Positions 53,665-62,047 of a stretch of DNA of 64,000 nt are shown in pieces. Below the pieces are notes generated by a model. The model was not told where the DNA came from. It searched no databases and saw only the letters and a program-made list of their open reading frames with translations. Position numbers and translations under genes: made by a program. The first letter of the stretch is position 1, and every line of letters begins with the position of its first letter. The stretch is from Halomonas litopenaei. Lineage in GTDB: Bacteria > Pseudomonadota > Gammaproteobacteria > Pseudomonadales > Halomonadaceae. Location of the stretch: assembly GCF_017303055.1 (NCBI RefSeq), contig NZ_JAEKJT010000001.1:558001-622000 (forward strand), read 5' to 3'.

Positions 53665-54298
53665 GTGGGCGGTTTTCACTTCACATACGCTGAGGCCTCT
53701 GAAAAGGGCCGTTCAGAGTATTTGAAAATTTCAGCAGAAATTGAAACGTTCGGTAGGGTTGAGTTCCAAGAAAGACTAGAAGAACTCAAGCAACTGCGGG
53801 ATTTGGCAAGGCTGCAGGCCACTGTTTTCTCGGCAATGCCGTTTGAGGCTTAAATTTACGATTTTGCGTCGGTTCCCACGGTGACAATTACGTTCGGAAT
53901 CATCTAGGTCGGCTTGACGTCCTCTCAAAGTGGTTGGTTATTCTGCGTCTTGTTGGGGGTGGAACTACCCAAAGGCGAAGCTCCGTATGCTGCGTTGAAG
54001 ACTCTATTTTTTGAGCGTAACCGGTTGGTGCACTCTAAGTCAGAGCTTTTCGAATTCGATAACCCTGAGCGACACTTTGCCAAAGTGAGGAAGCGGGAAA
54101 GGGAGTTTGAAAAAATGTCCATACTCCTTTTCGCGCGCTAGTCTTAATGTCGCTGTATTTAGAAAATGTCTAGATGTCTACTATAATCCATTGCCGTCGT
54201 ATGGCAAACTTAACGCGTCTCGACGCCGTTACTATGCTGAGCTAAAATCTCTGATTGGCGAATGCCTCAATGTGGTGGAAAAAATTGGCTGCAGCTAG
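53665..54298 (+). pseudogene. Decayed gene for an Rx4H (HEPN-like) protein
   Basis: Three neighbouring frames join into one protein of about 210 residues: SEYLKISAEIETFGRVEFQERLEELKQLRDLARLQATVFSAM, then (past a TAA at 53851) IYDFAS, then in a shifted frame GDNYVRNHLGRLDVLSKWLVI, then APYAALKTLFFERNRLVHSKSELFEFDNPERHFAKVRKREREFEK, then after a slip in AAAAAA ALVLMSLYLENV, then DVYYNPLPSYGKLNASRRRYYAELKSLIGECLN. The RNRLVH segment fits the R-x4-H motif of HEPN ribonucleases. At least one stop and three frameshifts make it non-functional. The HEPN assignment is tentative. Confidence 0.6.
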
Positions 54299-54371
54299 AA
54301 ATTTGCTGCATGACGATCGACTCGCTTGCGCTAAGCCCTTACGCTAATTCAAACGGTGATGAGCAAAAGCG

Positions 54372-54615
54372 GTGAAAAAACAAGGAGTTGCTATAATTGA
54401 GTGGAAAAATGTAAGATTCTTAGCCATACAAAGAGCTGGTTACGATGCTGGCACTTACCGGATGTACATCGACTTTGAAGATGATGATTCTCACTATATA
54501 TATTGTCGTGCTCCCTAAGAGCTATTTCGCAGGTTTGTATCTGCGTGATAAGTTGGCAGATTTTATCATCAATACATCTAAGAGAACTTTGGCTGTGAGG
54601 ATGGCGGATGAATAG
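54372..54615 (+). pseudogene. Small decayed gene, one frameshift
   Basis: A GTG at 54372 opens VKKQGVAIIEWKNVRFLAIQRAGYDAGTYRMYIDFEDDDSHYIYCRAP, which ends at a TAA; a one-base shift continues with SYFAGLYLRDKLADFIINTSKRTLAVRMADE and a TAG at 54613. The joined protein would be about 80 residues. I do not recognise the family. Confidence 0.5.
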
Positions 54616-54895
54616 CAAAGCCTGTACGATAGCAAAAACTATTTCCTTTGAATGATAGAAGTGACCGTTAGCTAGATGACGAAGATAAAGGAGCAGTGAT
54701 AGGTCATCATATTCAGCAGTTTAAAAAAGGGTCACGAATGAAAAACGTTTCTGAGAGAAGCATAATTAATAGTTTGAATAGTTTTCTAAAAAAGCAACAA
54801 AGTAGTTCGTAAGGTTAAGAGGAATCAGCATGTTTCAGCCTTTTTTGCTGCGTTTGGTAAGCCGGTTAAACCATGGCATGTGGTGAGGAGTAATA

Positions 54896-55348
54896 ATGGT
54901 TTGGTCAAGTTTTATCTCTGGAGTAGCTGGTGGTTTTTTTGGCAGCGGTGCGGTTTGGTTGCTTTTGAAAATATATTTAGCTCATAGGCTTGAACTTGCG
55001 CGCAGCAAGATCGCAGAGGAACGTCTAAAGCTTCAGAAGCAGCGTGAAGCAAGCACCGCAGTTGCTGAAATACTAAGCACATGGATTAAATCCAACTATC
55101 AAGAGGGAACCACAAACGACGAGCAAAGGTGGGAGATTCAAACAACATACTGGAAGAATATTCTTTTACTTGATAAGAGGTTAATTGACCAACTTTTTCC
55201 TCTGCTTGCTCTTCGAGACGGAGCTATCACTACAAACGAAATGGTCGTTCGAGCTAGGCAAATACTACTGGGACTTGAGGAACCGGATATCAAGGCTGAC
55301 GCTTTAAACAATTGGCCTCCAGTTAAATCAGCCCCAGCGTCGGGATAA
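54896..55348 (+). CDS. Membrane-anchored protein of unknown function
   Basis: 150 residues, intact, with GGAG seven bases before the ATG. One N-terminal membrane span (SSFISGVAGGFFGSGAVWLLLKIYL) is followed by a charged helix (HRLELARSKIAEERLKLQKQREASTAVAEIL, probably coiled-coil) and a helical cytoplasmic domain to the C-terminus. Base composition is closer to that of the island than to the core genome. It is one of only two undamaged genes here. Family not recognised. Confidence 0.7.
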   Translation: MVWSSFISGVAGGFFGSGAVWLLLKIYLAHRLELARSKIAEERLKLQKQREASTAVAEILSTWIKSNYQEGTTNDEQRWEIQTTYWKNILLLDKRLIDQLFPLLALRDGAITTNEMVVRARQILLGLEEPDIKADALNNWPPVKSAPASG

Positions 55349-55449
55349 GTGTCTATCGGCTGATACACTGTTCCGAAACCCCTTTCGGAGACGAATGGAG
55401 GCTGTCGGCCTCGGATTAAAAGCGCAGTACGATTGGATTTGCGGAGATC

Positions 55450-56310
55450 CGAACACCTACTTCTGGATAGCATCTGAGTATACCTCCAGAGGCGTCATTT
55501 AGTTGGCGTCCTTAGAGGCCTCCTATTTAGCGGGCCTGCGATCTTATCGAGCTCCCTCAGGGTGTAGATCGAGAGGTCTGACCCCTCAGCTAAATACTGT
55601 CGAAACAGACCATTCGTATTCCCGTTCGACCTGCATTGCTATGGCTATGTGGAGCGGCGAAGTAAATAGCTGTCTTGGTACGCTGGGTAATCTCCGCATG
55701 CTTGGCTATGTCACTCCCTTGGTCGTAAGTCATCAATAGCAGAAGTGAGCGTGGAACACGGTTCAACTTCTCGCTGAAGCCGATCATGGCATCGGTCGCG
55801 GCGGTACCTGACGAACCGTGACGAGAGCTCGCCCAATGTGCCCACTGGAGAGAGGTGCTAGGCCAAAATTAAGTCGCCTTCAATGCCCCGGCATCAGCCG
55901 ATCTTCGATCTCAGGAGGCCGGAGTTGGATACTGACCAAGCCAGGGTTCCGGTGGCGAGGGTCCTTGCCACTGCTACGTGGTCGCCACTTGCCTTTCCCG
56001 CAACTAGCTCTTTCTTTAGGGAGCCTCGTGGCATCTTATAGAGCGCGTTGTAGACCGGCCTCATGAGAAGGCTGACGTGTCGGATCATTTGGATACATGT
56101 ACTTCAGTGTGGTGGCAATTTACTTAGGGGGCCGATACTCACGCAACAGATAGGTCACCAGGTCGAAGAGAGGCGTTCCAAACCGCAACTTCGATTGTCG
56201 TCGTGCTCATATGCCTTGAGGATAGTGATGACACTGCTCTTGAGTGTGTCGATTATGCTTCATTACGAGATCGCCTGCTATCAAGTTAAATGTAACGGAA
56301 ATCTCACGTT
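55450..56310 (-). pseudogene. IS30-family transposase remnant, copy 1
   Basis: On the minus strand several frames together follow an IS30-type transposase: IATTLKYMYPNDPTRQ, YNALYKMPRGSLKKELVA, a damaged MPGHWEGDLI region (one base missing in the TGG), MIGFSEKLNRVPRSLLLLMTYDQGSDIAKHAEITQRTKTAIYFAAPHS, then NTNGLFRQYLAEGSDLSIYTLRELDKIAGPLNRRP. Multiple stops and frameshifts make it inactive. Ends of the element were not identified, so limits are approximate. Confidence 0.8.
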
Positions 56311-57088
56311 GGCGGTGGGCCGGTTTCTGGGGCAAAGATCAATAGTGCTAACGTAATTTTTCGAACAGGTGTTGTACTTGCATATTGAGCGTCAGGGCCT
56401 TAGCATCTTGCTCAATCCAACGGATAGAGTTAAGATCCTAGTCTTGGAATAAGGGAAGCGTTATGTAAATGCCCTTAACCGATATAGCAAGTACCGGAAA
56501 GAGTACGATACGGGGAGTCTGAATTTACATAGTGTTGATTGTGTAGGCAATATGCTTACAGGTGGATCAGCTCTTAAAGATTATTTTGAACAAAAATAGC
56601 TGTATGGTTTGGATCGTTCAGAGCTTCACGTGCACGATACAAATATACAGTCGTAATAGAATGCCATTCAAACTTTAGATTATAATCTACATCCATCAAT
56701 GTGGCATTTGCTATGACGAAGAAGGAGCTAGGAGATTAATTTCACTCAGCCTCAATAGAAGAGGCGTGTTTAGCTCTCGGGGCTAATGCAGCAGCCGTTG
56801 GTGACACAGCCAAAAAATATTTCTGAAGAAGTAGGGATGAAATCTCATGAGCTAAAGACGAATAACAGGGGGTATCAGAAAAAAATTAGAAAGGCAGGTG
56901 AATGGTGAAAAAATATTGTGGAAAGGTTAGAGGAAAATCTTCGATATACTAATGCTCGCTCATTTGCTTAATAATGTAATTGGTTTTACGACATGATAAT
57001 ACCATATATAAAATTCCAAATATTCAGTCGCAGAAGAATTGTGTTGAATTATGAGTCATGAATCATATAATTTAAAGCAGGGGGTCTT
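56311..57088. other. AT-rich stretch with decayed coding fragments
   Basis: About 780 bases with no intact gene. Short open fragments are visible: VNALNRYSKYRKEYDTGSL...LTGGSALKDYFEQK at about 56467-56599, and FHSASIEEACLALGANAAAVGDTAKKYF at about 56743-56826, each closed by stops. They look like remains of one or two genes that I cannot name. Confidence 0.45.
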
Positions 57089-57763
57089 ATGTTAAGAAGC
57101 CATGAGCAGTCAATAATCGATAGCTTTTTTGACTATTTCAAGATGGTTGTAGAAGACAGAGGAGAAAACCTAACTAGATTTTCAACTGATGGGCAGGATA
57201 GTATTTTAGGTGGGGATTACATATTCACAAATAGCACAAAATTTGTTTTGACAGAATTTAAATATAAAGAAAAAGGTATTAAATTAGAAGGAAAAAAGGA
57301 AAGAATGCTAACCTTATGCATAGAACTTGATAAGGATTAACGTAGATTAAATCAAAGCATAAATTGTCACTACATTGGTTGGTCACATCTTCAAAGTGAT
57401 CTCACCATTTTATTCAATTCATATTATAATGAAGTATGCAATAAAAAAATTTTTGAACAATCCTCAGGCCTTGAGCAATGTGGGCCAAAGAAAGAAAGAC
57501 GGATCACTGCTGAAAAGTTTGTTAATGAATTCCTCGATGGAAACATAGGTGTGACTTATAAAAATTTTGACCATTATGTCAAATGGTTGACGGGTCTAGG
57601 AGGTAGCGGCACTAGTAGTATTGAGCTAATAACTCGCGATCCTACTAGCAAAGTAATGAGAATGCTTGAATTTAGTTCGATTTCGGCATTGAAGGATTGG
57701 CTTGATATGATAAAGCCTCAACAGGCGAAGCAGAACAAACCTGGAGGATCTTTCCATCCTTAA
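57089..57763 (+). pseudogene. PD-(D/E)XK-like nuclease gene with one internal TAA
   Basis: From ATG 57089 (AGGGGG upstream) one frame of 225 codons runs to TAA 57761, interrupted only by TAA at codon 84 (57338-57340). Upstream, Asp43 in GGDYIF and Glu56-Phe-Lys58 in LTEFKYKEKG have the spacing of a PD-(D/E)XK nuclease core. Downstream, RRLNQSINCHYIGWSHLQSDL, ERRITAEKFVNEFLDGNIGVTYKNFDHYVKWL and the C-terminus LKDWLDMIKPQQ continue in frame. The 141 codons after the stop are free of other stops, so the damage looks recent or is a single mutation. Function unproven. Confidence 0.6.
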
Positions 57764-57939
57764 CATTTAGAAAATCCTATAATTTTCAATTATGTGCTAC
57801 AGGATTTGGTGCGATAAATACTGTGGCGTGTGTTTTTAATTGGTCTTTGAATTAGACTTTCGACCGAGTGGTCTCAAAATACGACCCCAACACAAAAGGA
57901 ATGACGTATACCCTGGCATCAGGTTCGGAATAATATTCT

Positions 57940-58145
57940 AGAATACCTCCAGAGGCGGCATTTAGTTGGCGTCTCTAGAGGTCTACTACTGCGCGAGGCT
58001 GCGATTTCCTTAAGTTCTTCATGATTGTAGGGCGAGATTTCTAGTTACTAAGGCAAGTTCTGCGGAAGCAGACCATGGGTGTTTTCTTCCAACCCGCGTC
58101 GCCATGAGCTATATGAATCGGCGAAATAAATAGCCGGCTAGAGCG
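57940..58145 (-). pseudogene. IS30-family transposase remnant, copy 2 (3' end only)
   Basis: The minus strand repeats the C-terminal end of copy 1 in a diverged form (NTHGLL, ISPYNHEELKEIAASRSSRPLETPTK). The plus-strand segment TACCTCCAGAGGCGGCATTT near 57944 is nearly identical to that near 55480. Both remnants point the same way and flank the nuclease-like gene. Confidence 0.7.
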
Positions 58146-58176
58146 CAGCTGAACGGATCCCTTCCGAACTACGCAG

Positions 58177-59369
58177 TGAAGTGCCCCCCCCCTCCCGAGC
58201 TGCACAGGCTATAGTGCAGCCATCAGCAGGATGACATGAGCAACGTACCTACCGTCAAACGCTGGACGGCGAAGCGCAAAGCCGCTGTTATCATGCTTAT
58301 CTTCAAGGGCAGGACCACAGTAGCTGAGGTGGCGTACCGAGCTACGATCTCACGGTTTCCGAGATTTTGGGGCTGGATCGATGAGGCACATCGTAGCATT
58401 GAAAACGGGTTCAGGGCTCGCGTGAAGGGCGTGCGCGAGCAGTTGCGCGAGATAAAGGAGGCGCCGGGCGTTGCCCATCTACAGATTAATGCGCTAAAAA
58501 GTTTTGCCGCCTGCTCGACGAGTACTAGAATTTTTAAAGTCGCTGCAGGGCCACATGGTGTCGCTCGCCAAACTCTGTTAGTGGCGGGGCCTTCCACAGC
58601 GGATGTTGTATTACCGTCCGAGGCCGCGGCGGTGCGCCATCAATATCTATCTGGCGTCGCGGGTGAAGCTAGCCTTAGATCGGTTTCCTAGCGATTGCTA
58701 TTGTCGACGGGCGTGCGGCCTGGGAGATAACCGCAAGCCTATAAAGCGCACATCGCAACTCAAAGGCTGGCAAGTACGCAATCGGCCTCAAGGCCTCCGC
58801 GCTCGTGCCAAGAGTCTGCCATCCGTCGCCTCGAGGCCTGATGGGAGCTCGGCGACAGACCTCACCCACCTGTGTTGCGTTAAGGAACGGCAGTCCAGCT
58901 TATCGCTCATCATTGACTGCTGCGCTATTGAGATCCTTGGCAGTCGATTGCTGGATAATAACATCAAGTAGACTGCGGTGGCGGCGCTAGAAGAAGCGCT
59001 GATCTATCGACGAAAAGCGCTGTGGCTAGTCCAGAAGCCGTTGCCCCTTTGCTCCGATACCCGGCTTGTCTTTAGCAGTCGCCACTAAACGCGCACGGTA
59101 GATGCCTATGGCCTAACTCAAGAATTCACGACGCCGAATCATCTGGAGCAAAATGGGCTCTTCGAGCGCTTCTTCAGGACCTTCAAGTAGGAGTGCATCT
59201 GGCTTCATCGCTTTGGATGACTGGATGACTGGATGACGCAAGGTGTCATCAACTACTAAATGAGACATCACAACGTAGAGCGGCCACATCAGTCTCTAGG
59301 CTATGTGGCATCTCGGGCATACCGGTCATTAGCGGCGTAGGGTGTTTAGGAACCGTGGGGGGCATTACA
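58177..59369 (+). mobile_element. IS3-family element remnant, copy 1
   Basis: About 1.19 kb. The left end TGAAGTGCCCCCC (58177) and right end GGGGGGCATTACA (59357-59369) are imperfect inverted repeats. Inside is an orfA-like frame from ATG 58236 (PTVKRWTAKRKAAVIMLIFKG) and, at 58755-59335, a broken orfB with QLKGWQVRNRPQGL, LIIDCC, YGLTQEFTTPNHLEQNGLFERFFRTFK and RPHQSLGYVA. Frameshifts and stops inactivate both. The orfB region with its D-D-E positions follows the IS3-type integrase fold. Confidence 0.8.
58236..58691 (+). pseudogene. IS3-family orfA remnant (copy 1)
   Basis: The first 45 codons and the stretch WIDEAHRSIENGFRARVKGVREQLREIKEA match orfA of the second copy (60732), but the intervening DLTVSEIEG helix is replaced by a frameshifted segment. 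The frame remains open for 151 codons only because of the shift. Confidence 0.7.
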
Positions 59370-59720
59370 AGCAGTGGTGCTTGGTAGATGATACTGATTT
59401 TGATGGTGTATTTGCACCGGGAAGTTTGGCTAGGGATGTGTAGCGGACGTATAATAAGTGAGATTTAAGTCGAGCCGACGCACAGGGACTAAGATATTGT
59501 GGAGTGGGTGTTGTGGCTGCTTTCGACCTAAGGCGGTCATTCTTGGAAATGCAGCAGGCGCAAATTTTTAATATAAAGGTTTATAAGTATTTACTGCTTA
59601 AGAGTTGCAAGGCTGGAAGTAAACATCAGGCCGCATGCGTTGGAAAAAAGCTCCAGTGTTTCATTGTGATGATAGTTTGACTTGTTCTAATATCTATTAT
59701 AAAAAATAAGGACATACTCT
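59370..59720. other. Spacer between IS3 remnant and the HNH gene
   Basis: About 350 bases without a gene. 59403-59560 is a diverged copy of the DNA at 53262-53375. The last 100 bases are very AT-rich and include TTATAAAAAATAAGG just before the HNH gene. Confidence 0.5.
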
Positions 59721-60649
59721 ATGTTTAAAAAATAGTCACATGCCAGAATTGCGGAGTAAAAAATCGGTTGTTACCGGATAGAGCTGGGCAAACAGCAAGA
59801 TGTGGTTCATGTGGAAAAGTAATTGTAGGGACGGAAAGGGAAAGTCATTTATGCCCTGTATGCCAAAGGGTTGTTTCCAAAGGAGTGTATCTTTCCAGTG
59901 GAGAAACTGTTCATGTGGTTTGCTTGAAGAAGCTACAAAGGAACCAGGAAAAGATAGAATCTGACATTAGTGAAAAGGAATTAGAAGTTCGTCGATTAAG
60001 TAGTATTATCGAAGAGCAAAACGGAGTTATATACAAATTAAAACACCTGTTTTCAAGTCCTAAAATCAACCTGGATGATTTGAGGTGTTCGGTCTCGCGC
60101 CTGCAGTGTGATATCAGAAATTTAACATTAGATTTGTCTAACGCAAGAGAGGCCCTCTCCTCGATATACGATTACTTCCTCTCCTATCCGCCAGACTGGG
60201 ATGAAAGAAGGCAGGTACTGATTGACATAAACGGTAGGGCGTGTAGTCATTGTGGAACCAGATCAAACCTTCATGTTCACCACGTGAAGCCTTTATCGAA
60301 AGGAGGCAGTAATGAATTATCAAACCTGATAATATTGTGTGAAAAATGCCATTCAGGAGTACATGGTGGTAGGGACTTTTCTGGCAAGTTTTAACCAAAC
60401 GAAACCGCATTTGCAAAACGGGTCGCAGATATTCGTTATGCAATAGATAAGAATAAAAAAATACAGTTCGGTTACAGGAAAACTACTGATAAAGGGTATA
60501 AGCAGCGAATAATCCGTCCCGTCATGCTCGAAAAAGTCGATCATGATCGAGATTTTGGAGCCACGCTTTGCGTCAGAGGTTATTGTGAACTGAGAAAAGC
60601 GGAGCGCATATTTGCACTCAAACGCATGAGAGGTCTTAGATTGATATAG
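59721..60649 (+). pseudogene. Zinc-ribbon / coiled-coil / HNH endonuclease / WYL-like gene with frameshift and stop
   Basis: ATG 59721 reads MFKK and then meets a stop because a run has six A (59727-59732); a seventh A would continue as IVTCQNCGVKNRLLPDRAGQTARCGSCG, a zinc ribbon. The open frame 59768-60394 then has a second cysteine cluster (CPVCQ...HVVC), a coiled coil (about 80 residues after it), and an HNH domain: ACSHCGTRSNLHVHHVKPLSKGG...LIILCEKCHSGVHGG. After the TAA at 60392 the same frame continues for 84 codons to TAG 60647: ADIRYAIDKNKKIQFGYRKTTDKG...LCVRGYCELRKAERIFALKRMRG, which has the look of a WYL ligand domain. So one gene of about 309 codons with two lesions. HNH call firm; WYL call tentative. 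Confidence 0.7.
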
Positions 60650-60675
60650 TTATAACAAGTCACTGGAGCCCCCAC

Positions 60676-60990
60676 TGAAGTGACCCCCTTCCGAGCTTCA
60701 CAGGCTATAGTGCAGCCATCAGGAGGGTGAAATGAGTCACGAACCTACCGTCAAACGCTGGACAGCGACGCGCAAAGCAACTGTCGTCATGGACATCTTC
60801 AAGGGTAAGGCCACCGTCGCTGAAGTGGCTCACCAGCACGATCTCACTGTCTCCGAGATCGAGGGTTGGACGGACGAGGCCCAGTGCAGCACGGAAAACA
60901 GGTTCAGGGCACGCCCGAAGGACGTCCGCGAGAAGTACTGATCAGAACTGCGGGAGACCGAAGAGGCACAGGGCGTCTACTTTCGACTAT
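60676..60990 (+). mobile_element. IS3-family element remnant, copy 2 (left end)
   Basis: Starts with TGAAGTGACCCCC and shares CACAGGCTATAGTGCAGCCATCAG with copy 1. Only the left end and orfA remain; similarity stops shortly after GAGGCACAGGGCG (about 60980). Same orientation as copy 1, so the two copies bracket the HNH gene. Confidence 0.8.
60732..60941 (+). pseudogene. Truncated IS3-family orfA (copy 2)
   Basis: 69 residues: PTVKRWTATRKATVVMDIFKGKATVAEVAHQHDLTVSEIEGWTDEAQCSTENRFRARPKDVREKY, then a TGA where a longer orfA would go on with SELRETEEAQG. It keeps a helix-turn-helix-like region but no orfB follows. Confidence 0.75.
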
Positions 60991-61155
60991 AAAAGTGCGC
61001 TCTTTGTACGTAGAAAAAAACGAGAAGTTTCCTATATCGCAAATACGAAAGAATAAGCTAGGTGATGTAAGCTCGGAAAAATTTGATAGACTTCATTGTT
61101 ATTCACGGTGTCATCAAATTCATTGAACTGCAAAGTAAAGCCCTGTGAGGCAAAT

Positions 61156-61866
61156 ATGAAACTTGAACATCTCCTGGGGAAGAGGGCTTTGGGTAGTGCG
61201 CGTATCGAGGATTACACTACTTGGGCAGAGTCTTTGCTATACGACAGCATAGAGACTGAAAATGCGGCGATCCTGGCAAGCATTGGATTAGAAAGAAATC
61301 CAGAGTGGGATGATGTTGAGAGATACTTCCGGAAAACGCTAGGGGATCTTGGTCTATCATTGCTGTCCGATGAAGATGCTCTGAAAGTTTATGCTAAATA
61401 TCTTTGTGAGACAATCGTCTCCGGTGATTGTGATCCCGAAGCTGGAGTGGGTGTGTTGGCAGATTTTTATTCAAGATCTGGGTACGATCCCATCTACAGT
61501 ATTTGGGATGATTTAAGTGCAGACCTATTGTTTCTGCTTGATGAAGATGGAGCTATTTTTAATACTGGATTGACCAGAGATAATAGGAGTAATTATATAA
61601 AAAGAGTAGCCTCTCAGTTTGTCGTGCTTCTTGATTCCGGCTTGCCGGAGGGATTCTTTAATCTAAGCGCATGTCCGGAATGCGGGTATGTTGGAAAGAG
61701 TAAGCTCGAATCCATGCATATACCTTGGATGCCGGATAGTTTGTTCCGACTAATCTATAGACGTGGCAGAATGAAGAGGCCTATTTGTCCACGGTGTCAG
61801 AGGCCCTTTCCGAAAAATATGCGTGACTATGAAGGCAGAAGGCAATTTTTAGCTCAGCAGTGCTAA
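61156..61866 (+). CDS. C-terminal zinc-ribbon protein of unknown function
   Basis: 236 residues, intact, from ATG 61156 after GAGG. The first 180 residues are acidic and helical (LGSARIEDYTTWAESLLYDSIETENAAILASIGLE, DLSADLLFLLDEDGAIFNTGL); a zinc ribbon ends the protein (CPECGYVG ... CPRCQRPFPKNM). No signal or membrane span. Lies at the right end of the AT-rich island, next to an IS3 remnant; the base composition is between island and core. I do not recognise the family. Confidence 0.75.
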   Translation: MKLEHLLGKRALGSARIEDYTTWAESLLYDSIETENAAILASIGLERNPEWDDVERYFRKTLGDLGLSLLSDEDALKVYAKYLCETIVSGDCDPEAGVGVLADFYSRSGYDPIYSIWDDLSADLLFLLDEDGAIFNTGLTRDNRSNYIKRVASQFVVLLDSGLPEGFFNLSACPECGYVGKSKLESMHIPWMPDSLFRLIYRRGRMKRPICPRCQRPFPKNMRDYEGRRQFLAQQC

Positions 61867-62047
61867 TGAATTGATCAAGCCGGCGTCTTCTGCCTGGCGT
61901 TATGCGCCTTGTTTCCAAGTTAAGTGTCTCGTCTTTGGTATTAAGTTGGCTAGATGGCGCCGCTTCGCTCAAGCCGCCTCTGTCAGCTATCTAGGACAGT
62001 TTTCTATAAAAGCCACCCAAGAAAGCTGCCCCGTCATCTACGCCCCC

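Noticed and set aside
57338..60394. TAA reassignment (a sense-codon meaning for TAA) in the island
   Set aside because: Two island genes each have one internal TAA, but other broken genes use TGA, TAG and frameshifts, and the core genes end in TAA normally; simple mutation is the better reading.
52816..62047. tRNA gene or attachment site at the island edges
   Set aside because: No cloverleaf-like sequence or direct repeat flanking the island was found by eye, and no integrase gene is present.
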